The notes beneath the pieces are model-generated. The model had not been told where the DNA came from, searched no databases, and was given only the letters and a program-made list of their open reading frames with translations. Shown piece by piece: positions 1 to 9,010 of a stretch of 64,000 bases of DNA. The stretch is taken from contig CAIKRV010000090.1 in NCBI GenBank assembly GCA_903829945.1, positions 18,114 to 82,113 on the forward strand. The letters run 5' to 3'. This DNA comes from an uncultured bacterium (lineage in GTDB: Bacteria; Bacteroidota; Bacteroidia; CAILMK01). Positions within the stretch are counted from its first letter, which is position 1. The number at the start of each line of letters is the position of its first letter. A program made the position numbers and the translations under genes.

Positions 1-1357
1 CATTATTTTTAATTAAAATAGTAGGACGGCTACACACCGGATTCATGCGTTTATGCATATCAGCATTAGAGGGCGATAAAATATCCTCCATGGAAGCATT
101 TGTTTTAAAATTAGGCGGCCCATAACTAACCAATTGAGTTTCGATGGCATAATACGGTACCGTACCTTGCCCATTCCAAGTATAAGGTTGGATATTGTAG
201 TCTAAAGTAACGCTATCTCCTGCCTTTACATAAGGGGTTAATTCATAATCAAAGGTTCTAACCTCAGCTCCGGGACACCAATTAGAACGGCTATACACCC
301 ATGTTCCGCCTTGCGGATACATTGGATTCATATCGCAATTGTATCGAAACATGGTATCTGCAAATCGCATAATACTATCTACATTTATGCTATGTAATCG
401 AGGACAAAATTCTGAACAATTGTCGGTACCTCCAAAACCATGTCCGGTGGTACGCATTTTTATTCTCCAATTACTGGCACTTGAATCAAGTTTTACGCGC
501 AGCGGATGTAAAAATGTTTCAATTGAAGTAGCGGTACCATAGGCAGGATTGCCATTCCAAAGGTTTTGTATTTTTTTAATATCACGTGCAGGCTTACCCT
601 TCACAAATACAAATTTCATATCCAATAGTTCTTGCCAATTACCGGCACTTAAGTGAACACTATCATGCAATAAATGTCTATAATCACTGACGTCATACAC
701 GTAGGTAAACCCGCTTCCTAAACTCAAGCCTATCCCATAAGGGGTAATGTACCTTGCAAGTTCATACCTTAAATTATCAGGGTAACGTACATAATAAATT
801 GTATATTTTTGATGCAACATCGAATCCGCTTTAACAGGAATGGTATCAATCGGTTTTCCGTTTGAGTTAAACAATACCCTTGCATACGTTGGCCATACGG
901 TTTGAGTATCGGTAGGCAACCACGGTTTGGAAAGATTTCTATAATAGACAATTTTTATCGGTTTTTGTGCCGTGGAATCAGTAAAGCCTGAAAGCTTTCC
1001 ATTATATGCATAGGTATAGGAAGTATCTTTCATAAATGAGAATGAATCATACTGATTACCATTTACCAAAAAGTATGGGGCATTGACCTGATAAGAATCA
1101 ATTTTACCGGTAGGAATATAAAGATAAGTATAAGTAAGATAATCCCATTGTCCACATCCCCCACTAGGACATTTTAGTTTATAATACATCAATACTTTCG
1201 AACATGAAAAAGTATCGGGTGGAAATAAAAAGGTGGAATCTTGTTTGGAACCAAAAGTAAAGGTCTGCACCTTTACAGAATCACCATTTGCTGCTAAAGC
1301 TGAGTAGCTGCTCAAAGCAAAATAGCTAATAATTAATAATATATATATCCGCTTCAT
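1..1357 (-). CDS. PNGase F-like peptide-N-glycosidase, partial (C-terminus beyond window)
   Basis: The frame stays open from ATG at 1357 to the window edge (452 residues), so the gene is cut, not broken. A signal peptide (residues 1-22, ending SYSALA) sends it to the periplasm or outside. From memory it aligns with Elizabethkingia PNGase F, which removes N-glycans from asparagine: an early FxFPxD stretch, CGQWDY, a RYITPYGIG segment, GHGFGGTDNCSEFC and SNWCPGAEV all have counterparts. The catalytic Asp60 and Glu206 of PNGase F correspond to Asp72 (WD) and Glu316 (CSEFC). The third residue, Glu118, has no clear counterpart. The missing end may hold a T9SS sorting domain, common in relatives. 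Family call fairly sure; activity not. Confidence 0.8.
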   Translation of the reverse strand, partial: MKRIYILLIISYFALSSYSALAANGDSVKVQTFTFGSKQDSTFLFPPDTFSCSKVLMYYKLKCPSGGCGQWDYLTYTYLYIPTGKIDSYQVNAPYFLVNGNQYDSFSFMKDTSYTYAYNGKLSGFTDSTAQKPIKIVYYRNLSKPWLPTDTQTVWPTYARVLFNSNGKPIDTIPVKADSMLHQKYTIYYVRYPDNLRYELARYITPYGIGLSLGSGFTYVYDVSDYRHLLHDSVHLSAGNWQELLDMKFVFVKGKPARDIKKIQNLWNGNPAYGTATSIETFLHPLRVKLDSSASNWRIKMRTTGHGFGGTDNCSEFCPRLHSINVDSIMRFADTMFRYNCDMNPMYPQGGTWVYSRSNWCPGAEVRTFDYELTPYVKAGDSVTLDYNIQPYTWNGQGTVPYYAIETQLVSYGPPNFKTNASMEDILSPSNADMHKRMNPVCSRPTILIKNN

Positions 1358-1362
1358 ACATA

Positions 1363-1370
1363 CAAAGATA
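1363..1370 (-). promoter_or_regulatory. -7 promoter element of the PNGase F-like gene
   Basis: TATCTTTG on the minus strand matches the Bacteroidota -7 consensus TAnnTTTG. Only 5 nt separate it from the ATG at 1357, so the transcript would begin at or next to the start codon. The -33 box is weak. Confidence 0.45.
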
Positions 1371-1458
1371 ATATTTACTCGGAAACTAAGAAAAATATAG
1401 ATTTAATAAAATGATTCACAAATATTTACGCAAAACATTTTTCGATATTTGCTGCAAA

Positions 1459-2328
1459 TTACCGAATTTTATAGTTTTTATATTCGCCAAATCTCCAGCC
1501 GCTAAGTTTCTCAATAAAGGCAGATATTCGCTCTTTTAAACTAATTTTAACCTTAGTTACTTCAAAGGTAAAAGGCCAGGTTACATCGTTTAATCTTGCT
1601 TGCATAACTGCGGGATGGGTACCCCTAAATGGTGCCAAAATACCTGCATTGGAATAATCAAATTCTTCTACGGCAGCTACGTTAGTTTTAACCCAATGAT
1701 CATCATGCCATAGTTTATTGAATGTTTCTTGTTTCAATTGTTGTGCCCGGGGATGTTTTACCCAACCGTAATGATAAATATTTGCATCAATAGGACGGAC
1801 CATTAATTTTGACCCATGCTTCCTAAATCCTTGGGCATCTCTATAGGAACTAATTCCTATTCCGGGCCTAATAATCCTAATTTCATTTCTATACCACTTA
1901 CGGGAACTTCCAATCCATTGATAGGTGCCATAAAAATGAATATACTTAAAAAGTAAACCTTCTATGGACTTATCATTTTTAAATTTTTCACAGGCTTGAA
2001 GAATGGCCGGATGATCCTTTTCATGCACCACTTCATCCGCTTGTAAATAAAATGCCCAATCAAAATCTTCGGTAATTTCTGCCAATGCCTTATCGGTTTC
2101 TACGGCTAAAACACGTCCACCCTCACGTAAAGTATCATCCCAAACGGTTTCAATAATTTTTATTTTAGGAGAATTTATAGATTGTATAAGTGCCAAAGTA
2201 TTGTCCTCGGACTTTCCAACTGCAATTATATATTGATCTACAATAGGTAAAATAGAAGAAATAGATTCCAAAATTGGATATTCATATTTTATTGCATTAC
2301 GAACAAAAGTAAAAGCAGCTATTTTCAT
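1459..2328 (-). CDS. Family 2 glycosyltransferase
   Basis: A 289-residue protein with a GT-A type N-terminus: a beta strand (KIAAFTFVRNA), a helix, then VDQYIIAVGKSEDNT, and the acidic donor/metal-binding motif LQADEVVHE around residues 95-103. Such enzymes transfer a sugar from a nucleotide sugar to a glycan or lipid acceptor in the cytoplasm. There is no signal peptide or membrane segment. The start lies 4 bp after the TonB-receptor stop, so it is probably the last gene of that transcript, although no functional link to metal handling is evident. The acceptor cannot be told; family assignment is good. Confidence 0.75.
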   Translation of the reverse strand: MKIAAFTFVRNAIKYEYPILESISSILPIVDQYIIAVGKSEDNTLALIQSINSPKIKIIETVWDDTLREGGRVLAVETDKALAEITEDFDWAFYLQADEVVHEKDHPAILQACEKFKNDKSIEGLLFKYIHFYGTYQWIGSSRKWYRNEIRIIRPGIGISSYRDAQGFRKHGSKLMVRPIDANIYHYGWVKHPRAQQLKQETFNKLWHDDHWVKTNVAAVEEFDYSNAGILAPFRGTHPAVMQARLNDVTWPFTFEVTKVKISLKERISAFIEKLSGWRFGEYKNYKIR

Positions 2329-2332
2329 ATTT

Positions 2333-4726
2333 TTAAAACTGAATACGATACAAGAACATTGGAAAGATACCTAATTGATATTCTAAATCTACTTTATTAT
2401 TTATCGGATCCCAAATTTGATTTAATACATTTTTATGATTGGTCAAATTCTGCACATCAATGGCCCATTCCTGTGTCATATGCTTACCATCCATTTTATA
2501 ACCTAAGCGCGCATCAATTTTAAAATATGGCGGAAATTCCAAACTCCAAGCCTTATCTTGTTGTATTCTGATATCGCGCCATATTCTTGAAGCAGCAGTA
2601 TCCGCAGGGGAATAACGTCTTCCGCCTGCAAAGGTAAGCTTTCCAGTAAAGGTTATCATACTACGTTCCCCTAATTTAAAATCTTTTCCTGCCAAGGCAT
2701 TGAATGTATATTTACTATTAAATGCCGTATTTCTTAAAACATCATCTGAGCCCTTATATTTTGAATCAAATAAAGAGGTTGTGATTAAAAAATAATAATT
2801 GTGACTAAAGAATTTTTCAAGTGTAAATTCCAATCCATAATTATTTCCGATGCCTTTATTCACTAAATGATCATCTAATTGTAATCCAAAATCTGCTCCG
2901 TTATTCACTACTGAATAAGAGTTGGATCGATAACCATCAATAGGTACATTAAATAAATGTTGGTAATAGGTTTCAATTTTAAATCTGAAATCTTTGCTGA
3001 TGGATAAATCATAAGCCATTACAAAATGATTTGCCTTTAAAAAACCTAAATCCTTATTGGTTTCAGTATAGACATTAGAACCCGGAACCAATTCGGTTTT
3101 ATAAAAATATAAACTTAAGGGCTGCATTTGTCCATGCAAACCATAACCAAAACTTAAGGCTTGCTTGGATGCAAAGCTCCATTTAAGCCCGGCCCGAGGC
3201 TCCAATGAATTTGTATTATTGAAAGCCAATTGTTCATACTGCAATCCGCCCAGCAAACTCAATTGATCCGTAAAATCATGTTTCCACTGCATGTAGGCTT
3301 GTCCAAGATAGCTAAATCCTTTATCATTGCTAAAATCTCGCCAATAAGGTTGCATCATAGGATCCATATAAACTTTTGATTGATTTATTTTAAAATCAAT
3401 TCTTGTAAAAATGACACCTATTCTGAAGGTATTCTGAGCATCCATTTTTTCATTAAAAAAAGAATGAATCGAAGTTTTAAAAGTATAGCTTTGATCTTTA
3501 TAAAAATTATAAGGTACATTGGTACTTGAAAGGGAATCTACTTTTGTTCTATGATTTTCCAAAGTACCCGAAACAATGGTTTTTAAAAATGAACTTTTAC
3601 CGGTAATATGGGTTATTCCAATACCGGCTACTGCCATATCAGAGCCAAAATACACATCACGTTTAACTTGTCCATAGCTCAAATTATCTGATTTTTTCTT
3701 GCTATCCAACAAAGAAATATCACTACTGCCTCCAATGCCAAAAATATCAATGGTTGTTTTACGTGAAACGGATGGTAAATTAATTTTAAAAGTTAAATCT
3801 TGATACGTCGGAACTCCGTCCGGACCTAAATTAATACCCAAGTTTTGAAAAAATCCGAGGGCGGAATATCTATAGGCAATTAAAAAAGAAGAACCGCGCT
3901 CCTTATTTATAGGGCCTTCAGCATTCCCTTCAAAACCATTAAAACCTACTTGGCCCAAAAATTCATATTTTTCGTTATTCCCATTTCTCATTTTCAAATC
4001 AAATACACCGGAAGTAGCATTTCCATACTGCGCCGGCCAGGCACCTGTAAAAAAATCAGAATTTCTCAGCACATTATTGTTTAGGATACTGACAGGTCCA
4101 CCGGTGGTACCTTGGGCAGAAAAATGATTCGGCGATGGAATATCTATATCTTCAAATCGCCATAATAATCCTACCGGCGAATTGCCTCGAATAATAATAT
4201 CATTCCGTGCATCACTCGGTGCGGAAACACCTGCATAATTAGCAGCCATACGTGCCGGATCTCCCAAAGCTCCTGCATAGCGATTGGTTTCCTCCATGCT
4301 AAATACCCTCGCACTGACTACTGCCATTTCATTATTGGCACGCGCTTTATTTTTATCTGAAGTAATAATTATTTCTTTGCTACTAATTATTGATTCCGTC
4401 AATTCAATGTATAATACATTTTCTTTACCGGTACTTACAATAATATTGGGCACGATCATTTCGTTGTAGCCTAAATAATTTATTTTAATATCCCTACGTC
4501 CTATAGGCACATTTAATAATTTAAATCTTCCTTCTTCATCAGTGATGGCTCCTATTTGCGGATTACTTCCAATAACAATTACGGTAGCTCCAACCAAGGG
4601 TACTTTACTGTCTTTATCGATAACAGTACCTCTTACAGTTTGAGTATAATCTTGAGCTTTACCAATAGTACTTGTTGAAAAAATAATTAAGAGAATCGCA
4701 ATGATTGGACGTATTAAGATATTCAC
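2333..4726 (-). CDS. TonB-dependent outer-membrane receptor with carboxypeptidase-regulatory-like N-domain
   Basis: A 797-residue protein: signal peptide (1-24), a CarboxypepD_reg-like beta-sandwich (about 28-110, VRGTVIDKDSKVPLVGATVIV), a plug region (about 125-240, with IIIRGNSPVG), then an outer-membrane beta-barrel ending in the aromatic strand FLYRIQF. This is the usual build of Bacteroidota active importers driven by TonB. It is 66 bp downstream of an SCO1-like gene and lies in a run led by an ECF sigma factor and a metal-sensor-like protein, suggesting a metal or metallophore substrate. It lacks the SusD partner of glycan systems. Substrate is inferred from neighbours only. Confidence 0.85.
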   Translation of the reverse strand: MNILIRPIIAILLIIFSTSTIGKAQDYTQTVRGTVIDKDSKVPLVGATVIVIGSNPQIGAITDEEGRFKLLNVPIGRRDIKINYLGYNEMIVPNIIVSTGKENVLYIELTESIISSKEIIITSDKNKARANNEMAVVSARVFSMEETNRYAGALGDPARMAANYAGVSAPSDARNDIIIRGNSPVGLLWRFEDIDIPSPNHFSAQGTTGGPVSILNNNVLRNSDFFTGAWPAQYGNATSGVFDLKMRNGNNEKYEFLGQVGFNGFEGNAEGPINKERGSSFLIAYRYSALGFFQNLGINLGPDGVPTYQDLTFKINLPSVSRKTTIDIFGIGGSSDISLLDSKKKSDNLSYGQVKRDVYFGSDMAVAGIGITHITGKSSFLKTIVSGTLENHRTKVDSLSSTNVPYNFYKDQSYTFKTSIHSFFNEKMDAQNTFRIGVIFTRIDFKINQSKVYMDPMMQPYWRDFSNDKGFSYLGQAYMQWKHDFTDQLSLLGGLQYEQLAFNNTNSLEPRAGLKWSFASKQALSFGYGLHGQMQPLSLYFYKTELVPGSNVYTETNKDLGFLKANHFVMAYDLSISKDFRFKIETYYQHLFNVPIDGYRSNSYSVVNNGADFGLQLDDHLVNKGIGNNYGLEFTLEKFFSHNYYFLITTSLFDSKYKGSDDVLRNTAFNSKYTFNALAGKDFKLGERSMITFTGKLTFAGGRRYSPADTAASRIWRDIRIQQDKAWSLEFPPYFKIDARLGYKMDGKHMTQEWAIDVQNLTNHKNVLNQIWDPINNKVDLEYQLGIFPMFLYRIQF

Positions 4727-4792
4727 GGCACTTAGAAATTTACCGCAAAACTACTGAATGATTTAATTTTTAATAAATGATTGGCTATTTTC

Positions 4793-5473
4793 TTAAGGCT
4801 CTAATTCCAATACTTTAATATCATGAATCAAACGCTCTGTTTCTAAGGCCAAAGTTCCATTGTATAATCCTCTTATTCTGCCATCTGAATCAACCAATAT
4901 AAGATGTTCCGTATGTAAAAACTCAATGGAATCTTTATTATAACCGGTAGTCTCCTCGGCAAAATAAGATTGTCTGGCTAATTTGTAGATTTCAGATTTA
5001 TTACCGGTTAACAGGTGCCATTGCGATGCATTTATTTTCCTTCGCTCCGCAAAGCGCCTTAGCCTGCTTACTGAATCCAACCATGGCGTTACACTATAGG
5101 ATAATATTAAAACCATTGGGTCATTTTTGAAAGTAGATTGTACTTGCAATAATTGAGTCGTCATTTTTGGACAAATGCTCCCGCATGCCGTAAAAAAGAA
5201 ATCTGCAACATGAATTTTACCTTTCAAATTACTTCTGGAAAATATCTGTCCTGTTTGATCTTTAAAATTAAAATCTGCAATGGTATGAGTAATTTCTTTG
5301 GCAGCTTCCTTTTTCGTTGAAAACCATAATGGGGTAAAATCGGGACTATTATAATACGGCAAAGTGTCTTTTGCACTTTCATTTTTTACCTGACACGCTC
5401 CAATCCCGAATATTAATAAGATACTTAATATTATTTGCAAGAAAATGGTAGATATTTTATTTGATACTATCAC
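4793..5473 (-). CDS. SCO1/SenC-family copper chaperone-like lipoprotein
   Basis: A 226-residue protein with lipoprotein signal peptide (lipobox GIGAC) and a thioredoxin-like SCO domain. The copper-binding CxxxC is visible as CGSIC in the segment FFFTACGSICPKMT, and the conserved distal histidine is in HTEHLILVD. SCO proteins deliver copper to the CuA centre of cytochrome oxidase or act as thiol redox proteins in the periplasm. It overlaps the upstream MORN gene by 17 bp, indicating translational coupling. No oxidase genes lie nearby, so a wider role in copper handling within this locus is plausible. All key residues are present. Confidence 0.88.
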   Translation of the reverse strand: MIVSNKISTIFLQIILSILLIFGIGACQVKNESAKDTLPYYNSPDFTPLWFSTKKEAAKEITHTIADFNFKDQTGQIFSRSNLKGKIHVADFFFTACGSICPKMTTQLLQVQSTFKNDPMVLILSYSVTPWLDSVSRLRRFAERRKINASQWHLLTGNKSEIYKLARQSYFAEETTGYNKDSIEFLHTEHLILVDSDGRIRGLYNGTLALETERLIHDIKVLELEP

Positions 5474-6041
5474 GAACTGATTTACAATTTTTAACTCCGG
5501 TTAAGCCATAATTTCTTCCGTTTTTTGCCATATAATTAGCCATCAAAGAACCATCGGGTTGCCATGCTGTTTGCATGCCGGATTCATGTCCATTTTTATA
5601 ATGCATTTTTTTCATAGGTTTACCGTCTTCGTACCAATCTTCCGCTACACCTTCCATTAAATCGGCATGATAAAGATAAACAAAACGTTTTTTACCCGAG
5701 GGGTACCAGCCTTGGTGTATCCCCTCTCTAAAGCCATCAATATAAATTCTTGCCTCTGATAATTGCCTATTGGGATACCATTTCTTTGCAATTCCATTTA
5801 ACTTTCCGTTGACATAAGGTTCCAGCATTATACTATCCTTGTTTGGATAAAGACTATATAACTGACCGGTAAATAGCGTATTATTACAAAAAAGCTTATC
5901 CCCCAAGTGCTTTATATTTGCATGGTCAATGCATACATTTCTGCCAGGGGGGATGCCGGGTCCTGTGCAGGAAAAACACAAGCAACCCAACCAAACAAAA
6001 ACTAGTAATTTTTTATTGACTAACCGTACCGGGAACCCCAT
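5457..6041 (-). CDS. MORN-repeat (YwqK-like) lipoprotein
   Basis: About 194 residues from ATG at 6041; an ATG at 6056 would add five residues but lies deeper in the upstream gene. The N-terminus is a lipoprotein signal (lipobox LCFSC). The rest consists of about five MORN-type repeats of the form GKxxGxxxxWYPNGxxxxxxxY, as in YwqK-like proteins; such repeats form a flat beta sheet and usually mediate binding. The gene overlaps the YHYH gene upstream and the SCO1 gene downstream, so all three are likely co-translated. Function unknown; a periplasmic or outer-membrane accessory of the copper-related module is an inference. Confidence 0.75.
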   Translation of the reverse strand: MGFPVRLVNKKLLVFVWLGCLCFSCTGPGIPPGRNVCIDHANIKHLGDKLFCNNTLFTGQLYSLYPNKDSIMLEPYVNGKLNGIAKKWYPNRQLSEARIYIDGFREGIHQGWYPSGKKRFVYLYHADLMEGVAEDWYEDGKPMKKMHYKNGHESGMQTAWQPDGSLMANYMAKNGRNYGLTGVKNCKSVRDSIK

Positions 6042-6783
6042 AAAAACCACTTCCATTTATATAAGGATCAGTTGAAGTAATATGATAATGATAAATACCT
6101 GCAGGATAATCTGCGGTGGCACTGGTATGACCATGGTATTGGTCCAAATCAGAATTACTGATGGTTTTTCCATTTTCCATGGGCCCATAAACAGGGAAAC
6201 CATCCAATAAGAAGCCTAAAAGTGCATCTTCACCTTTATTTTGAGTGAGCCATTTAGGTTCCACATGATAATGATATTGTCCTTGTTGCTGAGGATGGCC
6301 TCCATATTGATCAAATGAAAGTTTTTCATAGGTCAAAGTTGCCCGGCCGGCAGCATACTGATTAAAGAATGGAACTCCATTTAATGAAATACCGATCGGA
6401 CCTAAAGGGGTAGCTGTTTTATTTGTTTTAACGACCGGATGGAGTGGAATTTTAAACACTAAACTTTGTTGCACTATGACACTTGGATTTATTTTAAAGG
6501 AGGATGCAGTATCCGCAATATATTTCCTGCTTTCCCACTGCGTAGTTTTGTAATAAGGCGATTTATGATCCGGTGTATCTACGGTAGTAAAAACAACAAA
6601 AGTAGTGTCATTAATTACTTGTGTATAGATAGAAGTAGCACCATACACTTTTTTATAAATTGCTAATTCATCTGTGCCGGTACTATTACTATTATTGGAA
6701 ACCGGAGTATCTGTTTTGGTACAGGCCATAGCCATTATTAGTAAGGAACTAATAAGTACAATCGGATTAAATAATTTCTTCAT
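6013..6783 (-). CDS. YHYH-domain lipoprotein
   Basis: About 256 residues from the ATG at 6783, chosen because it opens directly on a lipoprotein signal peptide (lipobox MAMAC); an in-frame ATG at 6831 would add 16 polar residues. The C-terminal half carries the YHYH domain: the motif occurs in GQYHYHVEPKW and again in GIYHYHITSTDPY, with GFLLDGFPVYGP between. The histidine-rich core suggests metal binding, but no reaction is established for the family. The gene sits between a CnrX/Spy-like sensor and an SCO1-like gene, consistent with a periplasmic metal-related role. Confidence 0.8.
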   Translation of the reverse strand: MKKLFNPIVLISSLLIMAMACTKTDTPVSNNSNSTGTDELAIYKKVYGATSIYTQVINDTTFVVFTTVDTPDHKSPYYKTTQWESRKYIADTASSFKINPSVIVQQSLVFKIPLHPVVKTNKTATPLGPIGISLNGVPFFNQYAAGRATLTYEKLSFDQYGGHPQQQGQYHYHVEPKWLTQNKGEDALLGFLLDGFPVYGPMENGKTISNSDLDQYHGHTSATADYPAGIYHYHITSTDPYINGSGFYGVPGTVSQ

Positions 6784-6827
6784 TTTATTTTTATTGAATG
6801 GTAATATAGGTTTAGACGCTTTTAAAA

Positions 6828-7316
6828 TCAATTTCCTTCGCGCCGAGGAGGAGGTAATTCACTTTTGGGAGGATGCGGTAATATAATTTTACTCAATTCA
6901 GGAATCAACTCCTGAAAACGTTCTATTTGGTCCGGTCTACACAATGATTTTAATTCCTGAAAATGTCGGAAAGTGATTTGTGCCTTTTGTAATTGGATTT
7001 TTTCCACCATATTTTCCAAAGAATCCTTGCTTGAATTTTCTAATTGTTTAACATTTAATAATTCGAAATACTGCTGCAGTACCTCTACGTATTGTTTATC
7101 CAATTGCATCATCTGATGATGATGTTCCCGCTTCATGGTATTAAAACGGGCAATTTGTTTTTCGTCCAAATTCAAAGTTTCGGTAATTAATTTATCCACT
7201 TTTGGTGGTCCCATTGGCGGACGTTCATGTCCTATAAAAACAAAAAATATAATTATACTTATATTCAGCAATAAAAGTAAAATCACCAGTAGCGTAAGCA
7301 ATTTTTCTTTCTTCAT
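6828..7316 (-). CDS. CnrX/Spy-like periplasmic metal sensor or chaperone
   Basis: A 162-residue protein with one N-terminal membrane anchor (about 7-29) and a helical periplasmic domain of the Spy/CpxP/heavy-metal-resistance type. Helix one contains LNLDEKQIARF, an LTxxQ-like motif, and a REHHHQMM cluster that could bind metal. CnrX of Cupriavidus, a nickel/cobalt sensor of similar size, anchors this way and controls the anti-sigma factor CnrY. Here the gene starts 1 bp after a small single-pass membrane protein that itself follows an ECF sigma factor, matching a Cnr-like set. Whether it senses metal or is a Spy-like chaperone cannot be told from sequence. Confidence 0.7.
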   Translation of the reverse strand: MKKEKLLTLLVILLLLLNISIIIFFVFIGHERPPMGPPKVDKLITETLNLDEKQIARFNTMKREHHHQMMQLDKQYVEVLQQYFELLNVKQLENSSKDSLENMVEKIQLQKAQITFRHFQELKSLCRPDQIERFQELIPELSKIILPHPPKSELPPPRREGN

Positions 7317-7317
7317 C

Positions 7318-7599
7318 TTAGTAAAGATTAAAATTTGAATTATCTATTAAATAACCATTTGAATGGCTGTGCATTCCTTCTTCTTTATGATGGTTTATCG
7401 TCTTAACAATACTAAAATTGAGCAAACATAAAATTACAAAACATGCCATCGCTAAATATACTTTTTTAGAGGATATTTGCCCCTCCCGGATATTTTCCAA
7501 TTTTGCCATAATCCGGGTAAACATAAACTCCGGTGCATGGGCAGACTGCATTCCATCCAAGCTATTTAAAATATTATTTTCCCAATCAGTGTGTTCCAT
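7318..7599 (-). CDS. Small single-pass membrane protein, candidate anti-sigma factor
   Basis: A 93-residue protein with a cytoplasmic N-terminal helix region (1-44), one membrane segment (about 46-66, YLAMACFVILCLLNFSIV) and a short periplasmic tail rich in histidine (NHHKEEGMHSHSNG). No domain is recognised by eye. Size, topology and position directly after an ECF sigma gene and before a CnrX-like gene match small anti-sigma factors such as CnrY (about 95 residues, one membrane span). Role inferred from context; the histidines are suggestive of metal contact. Confidence 0.55.
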   Translation of the reverse strand: MEHTDWENNILNSLDGMQSAHAPEFMFTRIMAKLENIREGQISSKKVYLAMACFVILCLLNFSIVKTINHHKEEGMHSHSNGYLIDNSNFNLY

Positions 7600-7619
7600 A
7601 TGTATACTTTTTTAGACGT

Positions 7620-8207
7620 TTATTCTTTCATTTTCCTTCGTTCAGGATAGTATTTTCCTAATTCTTTTCTTAATTGAACTTTAGCTCTTTGCAATAGTGA
7701 TTCAATAGCTTTGGGACTTGTTTTCATAATAGAAGCAACTTCTTTGCCCGGTAAGTCCTCTATATAAGATAAAATATAAGCAGTTTTCTGAGATTCAGGT
7801 AGTTTGTCTATGGCCTTGAAGAGTATTTGGGCTTTGTCTTTATTTTCTAATATAATTCCAGGATGTTCAAAATGAGGAACATCTATTTGCAAAGCGCCTG
7901 ATTCTGAATTAAATATACTAAGTAAAAATGCAAAACGTTTTTTCCTGCCTCTATGTCTGAGATGGTCTAAACATTTATTCACCGCAATCTTATAGATCCA
8001 GGTACGTTCGGATGACTCACCTTTAAAATTATTACTGGAACGATAAATTTCAACAAATATGTCTTGGGTTATTTCTTCGCTTTCTTCTTGTTGTTGGATA
8101 TAACTTAATACCGTATTAAAAACTTTATCCTTATACATATGATATAAGGTTTCAAAAGCTTTTGCATCACCGTTGGCAATACGATTAACTAAGGTTTCAT
8201 TGCTCAT
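7620..8207 (-). CDS. ECF-type RNA polymerase sigma factor
   Basis: A 195-residue sigma-70 family protein with only regions 2 and 4. Region 2 (about 24-90) includes EEITQDIFVEIYRSSNNF and the -10-recognition segment RTWIYKIAVNKCLDHLR; region 4 (about 130-185) has the helix-turn-helix PESQKTAYILSYIEDLPG followed by EVASIMKTSPKAIESLLQ. It directs RNA polymerase to a small regulon. The likely anti-sigma gene starts 20 bp after it. It starts 11 bp after the DUF2461 gene, so it may share that transcript. Family certain; the signal is inferred from neighbours. Confidence 0.92.
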   Translation of the reverse strand: MSNETLVNRIANGDAKAFETLYHMYKDKVFNTVLSYIQQQEESEEITQDIFVEIYRSSNNFKGESSERTWIYKIAVNKCLDHLRHRGRKKRFAFLLSIFNSESGALQIDVPHFEHPGIILENKDKAQILFKAIDKLPESQKTAYILSYIEDLPGKEVASIMKTSPKAIESLLQRAKVQLRKELGKYYPERRKMKE

Positions 8208-8218
8208 GAAATATATTG

Positions 8219-8881
8219 CTATTCAGTTTCGAGCGCACTTGCTAGAAATAAATTCATGGGCTGCATAGCTTTAAATATTTTATTAATTTTTTCGGCAATA
8301 TCCTTTTCAGTTAATTCAGAATCGTCCATGTGATGAATCATCGTAAAACTTTTAAGTTTTAAATATTCAATAGCAGGATTGTCCTTATCATAGTCTTTAG
8401 GCGTGGTTTTTAGCTTTTCCCCTCCCAAGTCTCCGAAATAATTTTTAAAGTCCTTCTGTTTAAGTAATTTCTGGAAGTCTTTAAAATTATAATCTATTTC
8501 TTGTCGAATGGCTTTTAGAACGGGAGCTTCCGGCATATAAATCCCACCGGCAATAAAACATCCTCCGGGTTCCAAATGCAAATAATAGCCCGGCCCGTTA
8601 GAATTTTTTCCGGTAGGCGATAACCAGGCTCCCATATTAGTTTTATAGGGGTCTTTATTTGCTGAAAATCGTATGTCTCTATTAATTCTAAAAATTGACT
8701 TTTTAGGATCCAAGGTTTTTAAACGTTCGTCCCATTTTCCTGCCTTTTCAATTAATACCGTCAAAAATTGGATCAACTCATTTCTTGCAGCTTCATAGGT
8801 TTTTCTATTTTTATCAAACCATTCCTTATTGTTATTCTTTTTTAGCTTTTTTAAAAAATCAAAGGTTGATTGTTGTATCAT
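8219..8881 (-). CDS. DUF2461 family protein
   Basis: About 220 residues from ATG at 8881, which begins at MIQQSTFDFLKKLKKNNNKEWF as is usual for the family; an in-frame ATG at 8926 adds 15 hydrophobic residues with no obvious purpose. Diagnostic stretches are NKEWFDKNRKTYE, the FRINRDIRFSANKDPYKTN block and GYYLHLEPGG. The family (TIGR02453) is widespread in Bacteroidota and is soluble, but its biochemical role is unknown. It is immediately upstream of the ECF sigma gene with an 11-bp gap. Confidence 0.85.
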   Translation of the reverse strand: MIQQSTFDFLKKLKKNNNKEWFDKNRKTYEAARNELIQFLTVLIEKAGKWDERLKTLDPKKSIFRINRDIRFSANKDPYKTNMGAWLSPTGKNSNGPGYYLHLEPGGCFIAGGIYMPEAPVLKAIRQEIDYNFKDFQKLLKQKDFKNYFGDLGGEKLKTTPKDYDKDNPAIEYLKLKSFTMIHHMDDSELTEKDIAEKINKIFKAMQPMNLFLASALETE

Positions 8882-9010
8882 ATTGAATAATATTAGTATT
8901 GCGAAGATATAAAAAACATGATACAATCAAGAAATTGTACGCAGGCTTAAAACTTATATAACATGATATATTAGTTAAAAAATTAAACTTACACTTTGTT
9001 TATAAAAACA

